Source: CAZVRZ01 sp964629965 | Lineage (GTDB): Bacteria > Chloroflexota > Anaerolineae > Anaerolineales > UBA4823 | Reading direction: 5' to 3' | Assembly (NCBI GenBank): GCA_964629965.1 | Contig: CAZVRZ010000037.1 | Coordinates: 1-38,690, forward strand | Length of the DNA: 38,690 nucleotides | Part shown: positions 32,314 to 38,690 of the stretch, piece after piece | How the letters are laid out: the number at the start of each line of letters is the position of its first letter | Position numbering within the stretch: position 1 is the first letter of the stretch | Notes under the pieces: generated by a model | Told to the model about the DNA's origin: nothing | The model's database searches: none | The model's input: only the letters and a program-made list of their open reading frames with translations | Program-made: the position numbers and the translations under genes

Positions 32314-32799
32314 TCATGTCTTGAAAAACCCTGTCAGGGTATCAACCGGTGAACGAAAACCGGCAGCAAGCATCTCAGCCAACAACAGGTTGCCATCTTC
32401 CAAAGTGATCAAGCCTGCTTTAGTACAAGCCACCAACACGCCGATGCTGCCCGTGATCGCTACGCCCAACGAACGAGCCGCTCTCCGGGCATCTAAATCG
32501 TCTGTGACCAGCAGCCCACCACGCCGGTGCGCCACTGCAATGCAAGATCGCTCGCCGCGTCCTAAGCGCGCCGACATGGATTGCATGAGAATTGCATCAT
32601 CTTCATCCAATGGGATTACCGGTATCTTTTCCCATATACCCGCAGGCAGGATTCCAGCATCTACACCTGCCTGATACTCATCCAGTACGTCAGAGGTGGT
32701 ATAAACATTTCCGGGCCACAGCTTCTGCAATAGGTCTGGGCGGCCGACCAGGGCAAAATTGGTCAACGGCGTTGCATTGAGAATTACTGGTGCGATCAT
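32314..32799 (-). CDS. DUF3368-type PIN toxin
   Basis: The protein is 161 residues. It reads like DUF3368 (PIN superfamily): VILNATPLTNFALVGR at the start, GRGERSCIAVA with the middle acidic residue, LLVTDDLDARRAARSLG with two Asp, and ITGSIGVL near the end. The first catalytic position, Asp in most PIN enzymes, is Asn8. DUF3368 members pair with UPF0175 or Phd-like antitoxins. Its start overlaps the stop of the upstream antitoxin gene by four bases (ATGA), so expression is coupled. Whether it still cuts RNA is doubtful because of Asn8. Confidence 0.78.
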   Translation of the reverse strand: MIAPVILNATPLTNFALVGRPDLLQKLWPGNVYTTSDVLDEYQAGVDAGILPAGIWEKIPVIPLDEDDAILMQSMSARLGRGERSCIAVAHRRGGLLVTDDLDARRAARSLGVAITGSIGVLVACTKAGLITLEDGNLLLAEMLAAGFRSPVDTLTGFFKT

Positions 32800-33239
32800 C
32801 GATTGTTCTTCAATGTCCAGTCCGCAGCTTGTTCGATTTCCTGAGCCGCTTCATCCTCAGTCGCAGTTCCCAGGCGCAAGGGCACATCCAGCCGGGCAAA
32901 ACGAAAACGCAGGTCAATGACCGGCAAATCCAGAAGCTCTGCCGCACGCGCCAGGCTGATCGCCTCGGCAAGATAAGCGCTCAGGACCTGATCGTAGCGC
33001 TCCTGCTCATCCGCCAGGTTCCGGATGGCCTGCTCGTCGGGGATAAAATCAGAAGCAGACGGCGCCGATGAATAGGCAGCCATCGCCCGCAAGATCCGAT
33101 AGTCAATAATATCCATGATCGCCGCTTCAGCCTGGCCGTGGCTTTCAACAATCGCCATCTGGCCGCGCTGAACGTTGCGAATGATCTGGTGCGTTTTACG
33201 CGCCAGGTCAGTTTTACTGATCCGGTAAAAGGTATCCAT
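32796..33239 (-). CDS. Phd/YefM-like antitoxin fused to a UPF0175-like tail
   Basis: The protein is 147 residues from MDTFYRI, where AGGAGG lies eight bases upstream; a Met further out has no such site. The N-terminal half (ISKTDLARKTHQIIRNVQRG, then MAIVESHGQAEAAIMD) is the Phd/YefM fold that binds DNA and supports autoregulation. The C-terminal half (YLAEAISLARAAELLDLPVI, then DLRFRFARL) resembles UPF0175, which carries a helix-turn-helix-like part and pairs with DUF3368 toxins. The gene order antitoxin-toxin with overlap is standard. Three TTACG elements upstream are the probable operator. Confidence 0.75.
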   Translation of the reverse strand: MDTFYRISKTDLARKTHQIIRNVQRGQMAIVESHGQAEAAIMDIIDYRILRAMAAYSSAPSASDFIPDEQAIRNLADEQERYDQVLSAYLAEAISLARAAELLDLPVIDLRFRFARLDVPLRLGTATEDEAAQEIEQAADWTLKNNR

Positions 33240-33257
33240 GCCTGCCTCCTGGTGTAA

Positions 33258-33281
33258 TTTACGTATATTACGTATTTTACG
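33258..33281 (-). promoter_or_regulatory. Repeat operator of the Phd/PIN pair
   Basis: Two TACGTA palindromes (33260-33265 and 33269-33274) nine bases apart and a third TTACG (33277-33281) sit just before the antitoxin ribosome site. On the leftward strand TAATAT lies between them and could be the -10. Binding of antitoxin dimers along this array would block the promoter. Confidence 0.6.
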
Positions 33282-33341
33282 CCAATACAGCCCGAAAGGC
33301 AAGCACAAAAAGGGAACAGTAGATCGGGTAATCATATCCCA

Positions 33342-34277
33342 TTACTCCAGCTTCTCCACCGCTTCTTCCAGGTCGCGCTCGCCTGGGGTGGTGTAGATCT
33401 GGGTGGTGCTTAGATTGGTGTGCCCCAGCAGCGCAGCCACCTTCTCCAGGGTGACGCCTTTGTCGATCAAGTTCTTGGCGAACGAATGCCGCAACATATG
33501 GGCGGTCACATCGCCCATACCGGCCAAAGTTGCAAAACGTTTGACCGCTCGCTGGACGGTCTTCTCCTGCACGCCTGCGTTGTTCTGCCCGATGAAGAAG
33601 CTTTCCACTCCCACATCCGGCCGGGCATCCAGGTAATATTGCAGCGCTTTGCGCGCCTGGGTGTTGAGCGGAATTTCCCTGCGCTTTCCCCCCTTTCCCT
33701 GCCTGACGATCACGGTGCCCTTGCGTTCGGTCAGCAAGACATCGTTGCGGCGCAGGCCGACCACTTCTTTGACCCGCAGGCCGGTGTTGAGGAAGAGGAT
33801 CACCACGACGGCATCGCGCAGGTGGGCGACTTGCAAACGCGGGTAGCGCCGGATAGACATTTCGACTTCTTTTTCCATCGCCCGCAACAAGGCAGACTGC
33901 TGCTTGCGATCCAACCAGCGCGGCGCCAGCGGCGCCTGGCGCACTTTGGTCACGCCCACGGCCGGGTTGGCCTCTTTCAGGAGCCCAGCCTGCCTGGCCC
34001 AATCGGCAAAGGCGGCAATCGAAGCCAGGCGGCGGTTGATCGTCTTGGGCATGGCCTGGACATCCAGAAGGTGCTGCTTGTAGGCGCGCACCGACTCAGC
34101 GGTCAGGTTTTGGAAATTGAGCGGTTCTTCATAATGCTCCTGGTACCAGGCGGCGAACAGGCGCACATCGCCGAGGTAGCCGCGGATGGTAACGCGGGAG
34201 CGTTCCTTGGCTTCCAGAAAGGCGCTGAAACCAGCCAGGTCAAGCGCTGTATCATACGAGTTGGTTGATGTTTCCAT
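33342..34277 (-). CDS. Tyrosine recombinase (XerC/D-like integrase)
   Basis: The protein is 311 residues. The N-terminal SAM-like DNA-binding domain (residues 10-100) is followed by the catalytic domain with all six active residues: Arg168 (NTGLRVKEV), Lys195 (QGKGGKRRE), His260 and Arg263 (AHMLRHSFAK), His286 (LLGHTNL) and nucleophile Tyr295 (TTQIYT). Length and spacing match XerC/XerD and related phage or element integrases. GGAGG lies before the ATG. It would integrate and excise the element or resolve dimers. No attachment site could be recognised. It is separated from the replication-relaxation-like gene by 40 bases. Confidence 0.92.
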   Translation of the reverse strand: METSTNSYDTALDLAGFSAFLEAKERSRVTIRGYLGDVRLFAAWYQEHYEEPLNFQNLTAESVRAYKQHLLDVQAMPKTINRRLASIAAFADWARQAGLLKEANPAVGVTKVRQAPLAPRWLDRKQQSALLRAMEKEVEMSIRRYPRLQVAHLRDAVVVILFLNTGLRVKEVVGLRRNDVLLTERKGTVIVRQGKGGKRREIPLNTQARKALQYYLDARPDVGVESFFIGQNNAGVQEKTVQRAVKRFATLAGMGDVTAHMLRHSFAKNLIDKGVTLEKVAALLGHTNLSTTQIYTTPGERDLEEAVEKLE

Positions 34278-34317
34278 ACTTTTCCTCCAAATTGTGATGT
34301 TTCAATATCGCCCCGTT

Positions 34318-35784
34318 TTACCAAAACGGCGGCTTTTTGAGACCCAGGTGGTGCGTGCTGGCAAACAGCGCCGTCAACACCCAGGCGAGGGATTTTTCAA
34401 GTATCTGGATTTCTTGCTTTCCTGGCACTACGGCAATTTCTTCGTCCATCAGGATTTCCGGGTTGGTGATCTCTACGTTGACGCTGAAACGACGCGGGCC
34501 GCGCGCCTGGTAGTCGGGGGTGAAGGAATTGGCGATTAGCGGACCTTCGCTCTGCCAGCCGTGATATTCCAGGAAGGCATCGACCACAATCTGCATGCGG
34601 TGCAGCGCCGCGCTCTGGTTCCAGTGGAAGCGCCTGGCATCCATCTGAGTGGTCTGCTCGACCAGTTCGAGCAGTCCCGGGTTCATCCGAAGATAGTGAT
34701 ACAGCAGGTAAAGCGATTCATGCGGCACACCGCTGCGCGCCAAGGCTGAGGCAAAGGGATCGTGTGAAGCTAAGTAGATGCTGCGCATGACATACAAGAA
34801 TTCGCTGTCCGGTTGGGATTGGCAAGCGTACGTTCCAGTTTGCTGTAGCTCCTGGTAGAGGGCGGCCAGGATCAGGCGCCGTTCCGGGTTGGTAAACTGC
34901 GGCATTTCCTGGGCAATTTGGGCCAGAGACTTTGTTGCAGTCGAAGCAGTTGCCGTTGGCCTATCAGCGGTCAAATCCACCCAGCGGCCGGACGCCGGCT
35001 CGTTATCCCAGGCCGGGTTGGCCCGAAATTCGCCCAGCGATTGGGCCAGCAGGCGAAAAGACAGCAAGCCATGCTTTTCACGAGTGATCTCGACCGCCTG
35101 GCGCCAGGTGTTCAGCGTGCGTTGGAATTCTTTGCCACGCGGCAGATCGACCAGCATGCGCACGAGCGGCGAGACATCCTGCGACTGCGGGCTCTGATAG
35201 AAAACGGCTTTGTTATCCAGGCTGCGCAGGATCCGTTCCATAAAGTCTGAGCGGGCGTTTTGTTCGGACTCGAAGATGGCTTTCATCATATCCGGTAGAG
35301 TAACCAGGTTATCCGGACGCAAGTAAGCGCCATCGCCGTAATCCAGGTTGCGATCGGTGACCACATTCAGACCGGCAGCCAAAGCAGCCAGGTGGACATC
35401 GAGCACGCCCAAAGCGTGCAGGATTGCTCGCGGTTCTTCGAGCTTGCAGATGTGGGTGTTGGAAAGACCATCCAGTTTGCACAAAGCTGCGCCGCTTTCG
35501 CCCAAACGGTAGACGCGTGGTGGTGGGCCGACCAGCCCACCGCGCTTGAGTTTACTATCGTAGGTTGATAGGAGCGGGGGGAATCCAGCTGCGGCCGCGT
35601 ACATCTTTTCCAGCGTTCTGCGCAGCCGCTCACGGCTCAAACCGCTGGCCTGGGTCAGTTGTTTGTTATCGGCCACACCGGTAACAGACAAGATGTGCAG
35701 GATCTTGCGCCAGGCGTTGTTGCGCACCTGGGCGTCCAGGGCTTCCTGCAGTTCTAGAACTCTTTCAGGGGTAAGTGTATTCAT
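34318..35784 (-). CDS. Replication-relaxation-family-like protein
   Basis: The protein is 488 residues. The N-terminal winged-helix part (NNAWRKILHILSVTG, ADNKQLTQASGLSRERLRRT) leads to PPRVYRLGESGAAL, then HALGVLDVHLAALAAGLN and a strand-rich segment with LRPDNLVTLPD and AIFESEQNA. This order (winged helix, G-x-x-G, H-x-L-x-V, PD, then an acidic strand) resembles replication-relaxation proteins (PF13814) of plasmids and conjugative elements, which often hold a nuclease-like fold. The second half is helical and unrecognised. AAGGAG is five bases before the ATG. The assignment rests on pattern only. Confidence 0.55.
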   Translation of the reverse strand: MNTLTPERVLELQEALDAQVRNNAWRKILHILSVTGVADNKQLTQASGLSRERLRRTLEKMYAAAAGFPPLLSTYDSKLKRGGLVGPPPRVYRLGESGAALCKLDGLSNTHICKLEEPRAILHALGVLDVHLAALAAGLNVVTDRNLDYGDGAYLRPDNLVTLPDMMKAIFESEQNARSDFMERILRSLDNKAVFYQSPQSQDVSPLVRMLVDLPRGKEFQRTLNTWRQAVEITREKHGLLSFRLLAQSLGEFRANPAWDNEPASGRWVDLTADRPTATASTATKSLAQIAQEMPQFTNPERRLILAALYQELQQTGTYACQSQPDSEFLYVMRSIYLASHDPFASALARSGVPHESLYLLYHYLRMNPGLLELVEQTTQMDARRFHWNQSAALHRMQIVVDAFLEYHGWQSEGPLIANSFTPDYQARGPRRFSVNVEITNPEILMDEEIAVVPGKQEIQILEKSLAWVLTALFASTHHLGLKKPPFW

Positions 35785-35808
35785 CGAAACTCCTTCTATA
35801 ATATAGGT

Positions 35809-35874
35809 GAGGGTGACTGCACGCTTTGCACAGATTTATTGTGCCGTGCACATTTGTCGCGCACAGCCACCCTC
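35809..35874. repeat. Nested inverted repeats upstream of the replication-relaxation-like gene
   Basis: An outer pair of 11 bases (35809-35819 and 35864-35874, one mismatch) encloses TGCAC/GTGCA (35818-35822 and 35846-35850) and GCACA/TGTGC (35828-35832 and 35840-35844). The array lies 25-90 bases before the start, in the only gap of the run, and could be an operator or a replication or transfer site. Confidence 0.5.
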
Positions 35875-35900
35875 TATTATGTGCGTTGTTTGTGTGCGTA

Positions 35901-35919
35901 CTCCCACCAAAGGCGGGAG
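35901..35919 (-). terminator. Hairpin after the coiled-coil gene
   Basis: CTCCC-A-CC and GG-C-GGGAG pair with a three-base AAA loop, 32 bases after the coiled-coil gene stop. It lacks a U run, so it is only a possible terminator or mRNA-stabilising hairpin. Confidence 0.35.
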
Positions 35920-35950
35920 GGATGTCGAGCATCCATGGCAACCGCGCACA

Positions 35951-36502
35951 TCAGGATGGATCCTCAGCCGTTTCTGCGTCCGAGGGTTCGCCCGGCAGCA
36001 TGCCACAGCCCAGGTTGTTGAGCCGGATACGCTGCTTGGCAATAATGCTGTTCTGGGTAACGAAGGCCTGCTGCAGTTCTTTTACCTCACGCCAGTGGGC
36101 AGCCTGTTCGGCGTCCAGGGCGCGCCGGGTGGCGGCCAGGTCGCCTGCGGTCTTTTCAGCCCGCTGGATGAGATCTTGGATTTGCTGTTGGGCCTGGCCC
36201 AGTTTTTCGCGCACCGGCTCGCTGCGCAAGCGCTCGTTTTCCTGCAGCAGCCCTTCGATGCGGATCTCAGAAAACCGCAGGGAATTCTGCAAATCTATAA
36301 TACGGGTCTGCTGCTGGCGTAACAGGCCAGCCAGTGCGGAACAAAACGAACTAAAAGCGTTATCGGGCGATCGGCCATGCTCGATCTCCGAGACATAGGC
36401 TGCAAAGTTGCCCGGTAGGCTCGCTTCCAGGCTGTGTAAGGGTTGCAAGGCTGCCTGGCGATGGATTTCAGCGGGTTCGGGAGGATGGGAAAACCAGCTC
36501 AT
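35951..36502 (-). CDS. Coiled-coil protein coupled to DnaB
   Basis: The protein is 183 residues from MSWFSH; an in-frame Met three codons earlier is possible. The preferred start overlaps the DnaB stop by four bases (ATGA). After a Pro-rich lead and a short LHSLEASLPGNFAAYVSEIE helix, residues 60-155 form a long heptad coiled coil (RIIDLQNSLRFSEIRIEGLL, NERLRSEPVREKLGQAQQQI, and so on). It has no enzyme motif. Its coupling to DnaB suggests a helicase loader, an adaptor or a structural role in replication of the element. I do not recognise the family. Confidence 0.7.
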   Translation of the reverse strand: MSWFSHPPEPAEIHRQAALQPLHSLEASLPGNFAAYVSEIEHGRSPDNAFSSFCSALAGLLRQQQTRIIDLQNSLRFSEIRIEGLLQENERLRSEPVREKLGQAQQQIQDLIQRAEKTAGDLAATRRALDAEQAAHWREVKELQQAFVTQNSIIAKQRIRLNNLGCGMLPGEPSDAETAEDPS

Positions 36503-37830
36503 TCGAGGCATACCTTGTTGAGATCGATCGTGACTGCGTTTTCAAAGCGGGTCAATTCCGGGCGATATACCAGATCCACGCTGCCTACCGGCCCTTTGCG
36601 GTGTTTGGCAACTTCCAGGGTAACCACGTTCAGTTCGGGCTGGGGGCGATGGAGCAGCAAGACGATATCGGCATCCATTTCCAGGCTGCCGCTCTCGCGC
36701 AGGTCGGCCAGGGTAGGCTTTTTGTCGGCGCGCTGCTCGACCGCTCGTGAAAGCTGGGCGGCGGCGACCACCGGGACGTTCAACTCCTTAGCCAGCACTT
36801 TGAGCTGCCGGGAGATGGCCCCCACTTCCTGCACCCGGTTTTCGAAGCGGCTTCCGCCCGACATCAGCTGCAGGTAGTCGATGATCACCATGTCCAGGCC
36901 GATTTCCATGGCCATGCGTTGGCAGGCGCTGCGCAACTGGAAGGGGGTAAGCGCCGGAGTGTCGTCCACGTAGATGGGCAGCAGGCTCAAGGCCTCGACG
37001 GCTTTGGTGAAAATGGCCCATTCATCGGGGCTCATTCGCCCGGTACGCAGCCGGTGGCATTCAATGCCGCTGACCTGGGATAGCAGGCGCTGGGAGAGCT
37101 GTTCGGCGGACATTTCGAGGGTGAAGACCGCCACTGCCTTGCAGTGCACCTGGGCCGCCGTGTGCAGCAGTGAGAGCAGCAGGCTGGTCTTGCCCATGCC
37201 GGGGCGACCTGCCACCAGCACCAGGTCGGAGGACTGCAAGCCATTGAGCAGCTTGTCGAGGTCGGTAAAGCCAGTCGGGATACCCAGCATTTCATCCTGA
37301 CGCTCCGCCATTTCTGCAGCCCGCTCATACACTGCGCTGATGGCCTCCGACAGTGGGCGCAGGTTCCCACCCACTCGCTGTTGGCTGACGGAATAGAGCG
37401 CTTTTTCTGCCTCAACCAGGATCTCTTCGAAAGCCCGCTCGGTTTGGTAGGTGAGCCTGGCAATCTGCCGGGCAACCTCCAACAACTGCCGGCGGCCGGA
37501 GTGATCCACGATCAAGTGACCATACGCATTGGCGTTCAGGGATGACGGCGTGGCGTTGATCAGGCCGGTCAGGTAGGCCGGCCCGCCAATTTCATCTAAT
37601 AATCCCTGGCGCTCCAGCTCTTCGGTCACGGTGATGTAATCCACCGGGCTGTGGTTTTCCACTAAGCAAGCAATTGCTTCCCAGATATACCGCAGACGTT
37701 CGATGTAGAAGTCGTCCGGCTTCAACGAGTCGGCCAACGAGAAATAGGCGCCCGGGTCGATCAACACGGCCCCCACCAGCGCTTCTTCGGCTTGCTGGCT
37801 GTATAGGATGGGAACAGTGGTATCGGTCAT
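36499..37830 (-). CDS. dnaB: Replicative DNA helicase DnaB
   Basis: The protein is 443 residues, the usual length for DnaB. The N-terminal dimerisation domain starts with AEEALVGAVLIDP and includes RLRYIWEAI; a linker follows, then the RecA-like core from about 180: GIPTGFTDLDKLLNGL, Walker A GRPGMGKT (208-215), FTLEMSAEQLSQRLL, Walker B MVIIDYLQLM, and RESGSLEMDADIVLLLHR (arginine finger region). It unwinds DNA at the replication fork as a hexamer. This copy lies beside element genes rather than next to rplI, its common chromosomal neighbour, so it is probably the element's own. ATGA overlaps couple it to the genes on both sides. Confidence 0.95.
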   Translation of the reverse strand: MTDTTVPILYSQQAEEALVGAVLIDPGAYFSLADSLKPDDFYIERLRYIWEAIACLVENHSPVDYITVTEELERQGLLDEIGGPAYLTGLINATPSSLNANAYGHLIVDHSGRRQLLEVARQIARLTYQTERAFEEILVEAEKALYSVSQQRVGGNLRPLSEAISAVYERAAEMAERQDEMLGIPTGFTDLDKLLNGLQSSDLVLVAGRPGMGKTSLLLSLLHTAAQVHCKAVAVFTLEMSAEQLSQRLLSQVSGIECHRLRTGRMSPDEWAIFTKAVEALSLLPIYVDDTPALTPFQLRSACQRMAMEIGLDMVIIDYLQLMSGGSRFENRVQEVGAISRQLKVLAKELNVPVVAAAQLSRAVEQRADKKPTLADLRESGSLEMDADIVLLLHRPQPELNVVTLEVAKHRKGPVGSVDLVYRPELTRFENAVTIDLNKVCLE

Positions 37831-38027
37831 GCGATCCTCCTGGCGGCTTTCACCGTCCGGTGTTGGTAGGCTCTTTCATGCCCCAGCGCTTCGGAGCCAA
37901 AGTTGAGCACCAGGATGGCCTGATCGGCCGGCGAGATGGAGAGATAGGTACGCGCCTGGCGCATGTCGTTATGCAAGCCCATGCCAATCCCGGTCAAAGT
38001 ATAGAGTAGATCGTTCAAATCAGACAT
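37827..38027 (-). CDS. Small protein before dnaB
   Basis: The 66-residue protein begins at MSDLNDL, chosen for AAGGA eight bases upstream; upstream in-frame Met codons lack one. It has two amphipathic helices (NDLLYTLTGIGMGLHNDMRQ, ADQAILVLNFGSEALGHERA) and a basic end (TVKAARRIA). The four-base overlap with dnaB shows coupling. It has no signal and no known motif. It may be a replication accessory of the element. I do not recognise it. Confidence 0.6.
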   Translation of the reverse strand: MSDLNDLLYTLTGIGMGLHNDMRQARTYLSISPADQAILVLNFGSEALGHERAYQHRTVKAARRIA

Positions 38028-38181
38028 CAAGTATTTCCTTTCAAAATAGGTATTGGTGCAAGGCGGATAGCCAGGCTCAAGGCGTTTCCGGGCTCCAGGA
38101 GAGCCAGGGAAACAACAACGATGAAAGACAGCCATAGGGCCGGAAAAAGCGCTCTGCGACCTTCCTGTTACGGCAAAGTAC

Positions 38182-38280
38182 ATACCTGCACTGGACAAGG
38201 TATGCACCCCATCGGCATACCTGCCGATGTTTGGGTAAGCTCTTGGGGTAATTACCTGGGCTGGCATAGGTGCTTACCTG
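38182..38280 (-). repeat. Iteron-like TACCTG repeats
   Basis: Four direct copies of a TACCTG core lie at 38183-38188, 38218-38223, 38253-38258 and 38275-38280, the first two extended to ATACCTGC. Two inverted relatives (AAGGTATGC at 38197-38205 and ATAGGTGC at 38266-38273) sit among them. The first three copies are spaced exactly 35 bases apart. The array is in the gap between the ribbon-helix-helix-like gene and the DnaB run, where an origin or an operator bound by that protein would be expected. Confidence 0.5.
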
Positions 38281-38283
38281 TAT

Positions 38284-38690
38284 TTACCATCCCCAGCCTC
38301 TTTTTCGCTTTTGGGCGTTGTGCCGCTGCTGGTGTTCGGTATCCTTGGGATGAATCAGCTCGGCGGTATAGCGCGGGCTGTAGGAAGGCGCTTTGTGGCC
38401 GTTGAAATCGAGATTCCCGGCCTCGTACTGCGTAAGAGCCTCGTACAGGAGGTACGTCACCAACTGTGAAACCGAGATGCCGTTCCGACCGGCAATCCTT
38501 GCCAGGCTCTCTTTTAGATCGATTGGCAGCAGGAGGAACAGGCGGTGCTCTTTCTGCCCGCGGGCCTTCTGGCGGGCTTTCTCCTGGCGCTCGCTCTCCT
38601 TGCGCCGGGCCGCGAGCAGCGCCTGGCGTTCCTTGGGGCTGAGCTTCATCTCGTCCTGGCGGCGTTCGCTATCGCTCAAGATATCGGCGA
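38284..38690 (-). CDS. Ribbon-helix-helix-like regulator, start near or beyond the window edge
   Basis: The protein is at least 131 residues. A charged N-terminal helix (KERQALLAARRKESERQEKA) is followed by HRLFLLLPIDLKESLARIA and then GISVSQLVTYLLYEAL, the strand-helix-helix pattern of CopG/ParG-type regulators, and a basic tail ending GWGW. The frame is open to the right edge. A TTG at 38677-38679 is the first possible start seen and an ATG at 38647-38649 is another, so the true start may lie outside. It probably regulates plasmid-type replication or partition genes through the TACCTG array next to its end. Confidence 0.65.
   Translation of the reverse strand, partial: ADILSDSERRQDEMKLSPKERQALLAARRKESERQEKARQKARGQKEHRLFLLLPIDLKESLARIAGRNGISVSQLVTYLLYEALTQYEAGNLDFNGHKAPSYSPRYTAELIHPKDTEHQQRHNAQKRKRGWGW

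Larger units (their letters stand above)
33342..38690 (-). mobile_element. Integrated plasmid-like or integrative element, one end
   Basis: A tyrosine recombinase, a replication-relaxation-like protein, a coiled-coil protein, DnaB, a small protein and a ribbon-helix-helix-like protein lie in one leftward run, with iteron-like repeats inside it. This gene set fits an integrative element or integrated plasmid. The right end is outside the window, and no attachment site or flanking direct repeat was found, so the borders are open. Confidence 0.42.

Noticed and set aside
33420..34268. Long + strand open frame (282 codons)
   Set aside because: Antisense to the integrase, whose six catalytic residues are all intact; the composition is that of a shadow frame.
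34313..34329. CCGTTTT/AAAACGG hairpin at the end of the replication-relaxation-like gene
   Set aside because: Seven base pairs around the stop codon, but without a following U run; terminator function not supported.
35807..36398. Overlapping + strand open frames in the gap and coiled-coil gene
   Set aside because: Antisense to the coiled-coil gene, Cys/Arg-rich products without domain; the leftward gene has start overlap and coupling with dnaB.
1..38690. CRISPR array, tRNA or rRNA gene
   Set aside because: No regularly spaced identical repeats of 20-40 bases, no tRNA cloverleaf and no conserved rRNA stretch were seen in the gaps.

Overview
The window looks like a chromosomal segment of a Chloroflexota bacterium, probably of the Anaerolineae type. 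This rests on secreted lipoproteins with Thr/Pro-rich linkers, tandem NarL-type two-component genes, a GC-rich coding style and the families present. It is an inference from style, because no rRNA or tRNA gene is visible to anchor it. Three blocks differ in strand: 1-9381 is read leftward, 9612-31957 rightward, and 31966-38690 leftward.

Block 1 (1-9381) is ordinary chromosome with visible decay. It holds a membrane-protein start, a seven-bladed WD40 lipoprotein, a lipoprotein hydrolase with a Cys nucleophile, a GNAT remnant, a CPBP-protease pseudogene, a small conserved protein and a bidirectional terminator. These are followed by a methyltransferase stump running into the last part of a LuxR regulator, an M28 membrane peptidase, a small membrane protein, a receiver-only regulator, a histidine kinase without ATPase domain, a complete histidine kinase and a LuxR-type response regulator.

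Block 2 (9612-31957) is a dense defence island, all on the + strand. It opens with a broken type III Mod methylase. Next come two coupled SF1 helicase genes with their own promoter. The core is an SNF2 helicase with a DUF3883 tail, a PLD-like protein, a DUF1156 DNA methylase and a DUF499 ATPase, families known to co-occur as helicase-methylase-ATPase defence systems. The four core genes are not adjacent. Between them sit an AbrB/PIN toxin-antitoxin pair, a GNAT-like/membrane fusion protein, a DUF6922/AbiEii pair, an NB-ARC/TPR STAND protein and a TPR remnant. The last two share a nearly identical N-terminal tag. Overlapping or closely spaced genes suggest that most of the block is co-transcribed. 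A zinc-ribbon protein with NUMOD3-like repeats ends it.

Block 3 (31966-38690) carries an orphan XRE antitoxin, a Phd-like/DUF3368-PIN pair with a repeat operator, a tyrosine recombinase, and a replication-like group: a replication-relaxation-like protein, a coiled-coil protein, DnaB, a small protein, iteron-like repeats and a ribbon-helix-helix-like protein. This looks like one end of an integrated plasmid or integrative element, which may explain how the island travels.

The likely working unit is the SNF2/PLD-like/DUF1156/DUF499 set. The methylase would mark self DNA, and the ATPase and helicase would act on unmarked DNA. The nested genes would supply abortive or regulatory back-up. Two genes, the methylase and the NB-ARC protein, show abrupt internal changes in base composition that fit swapping of a recognition or sensor segment.
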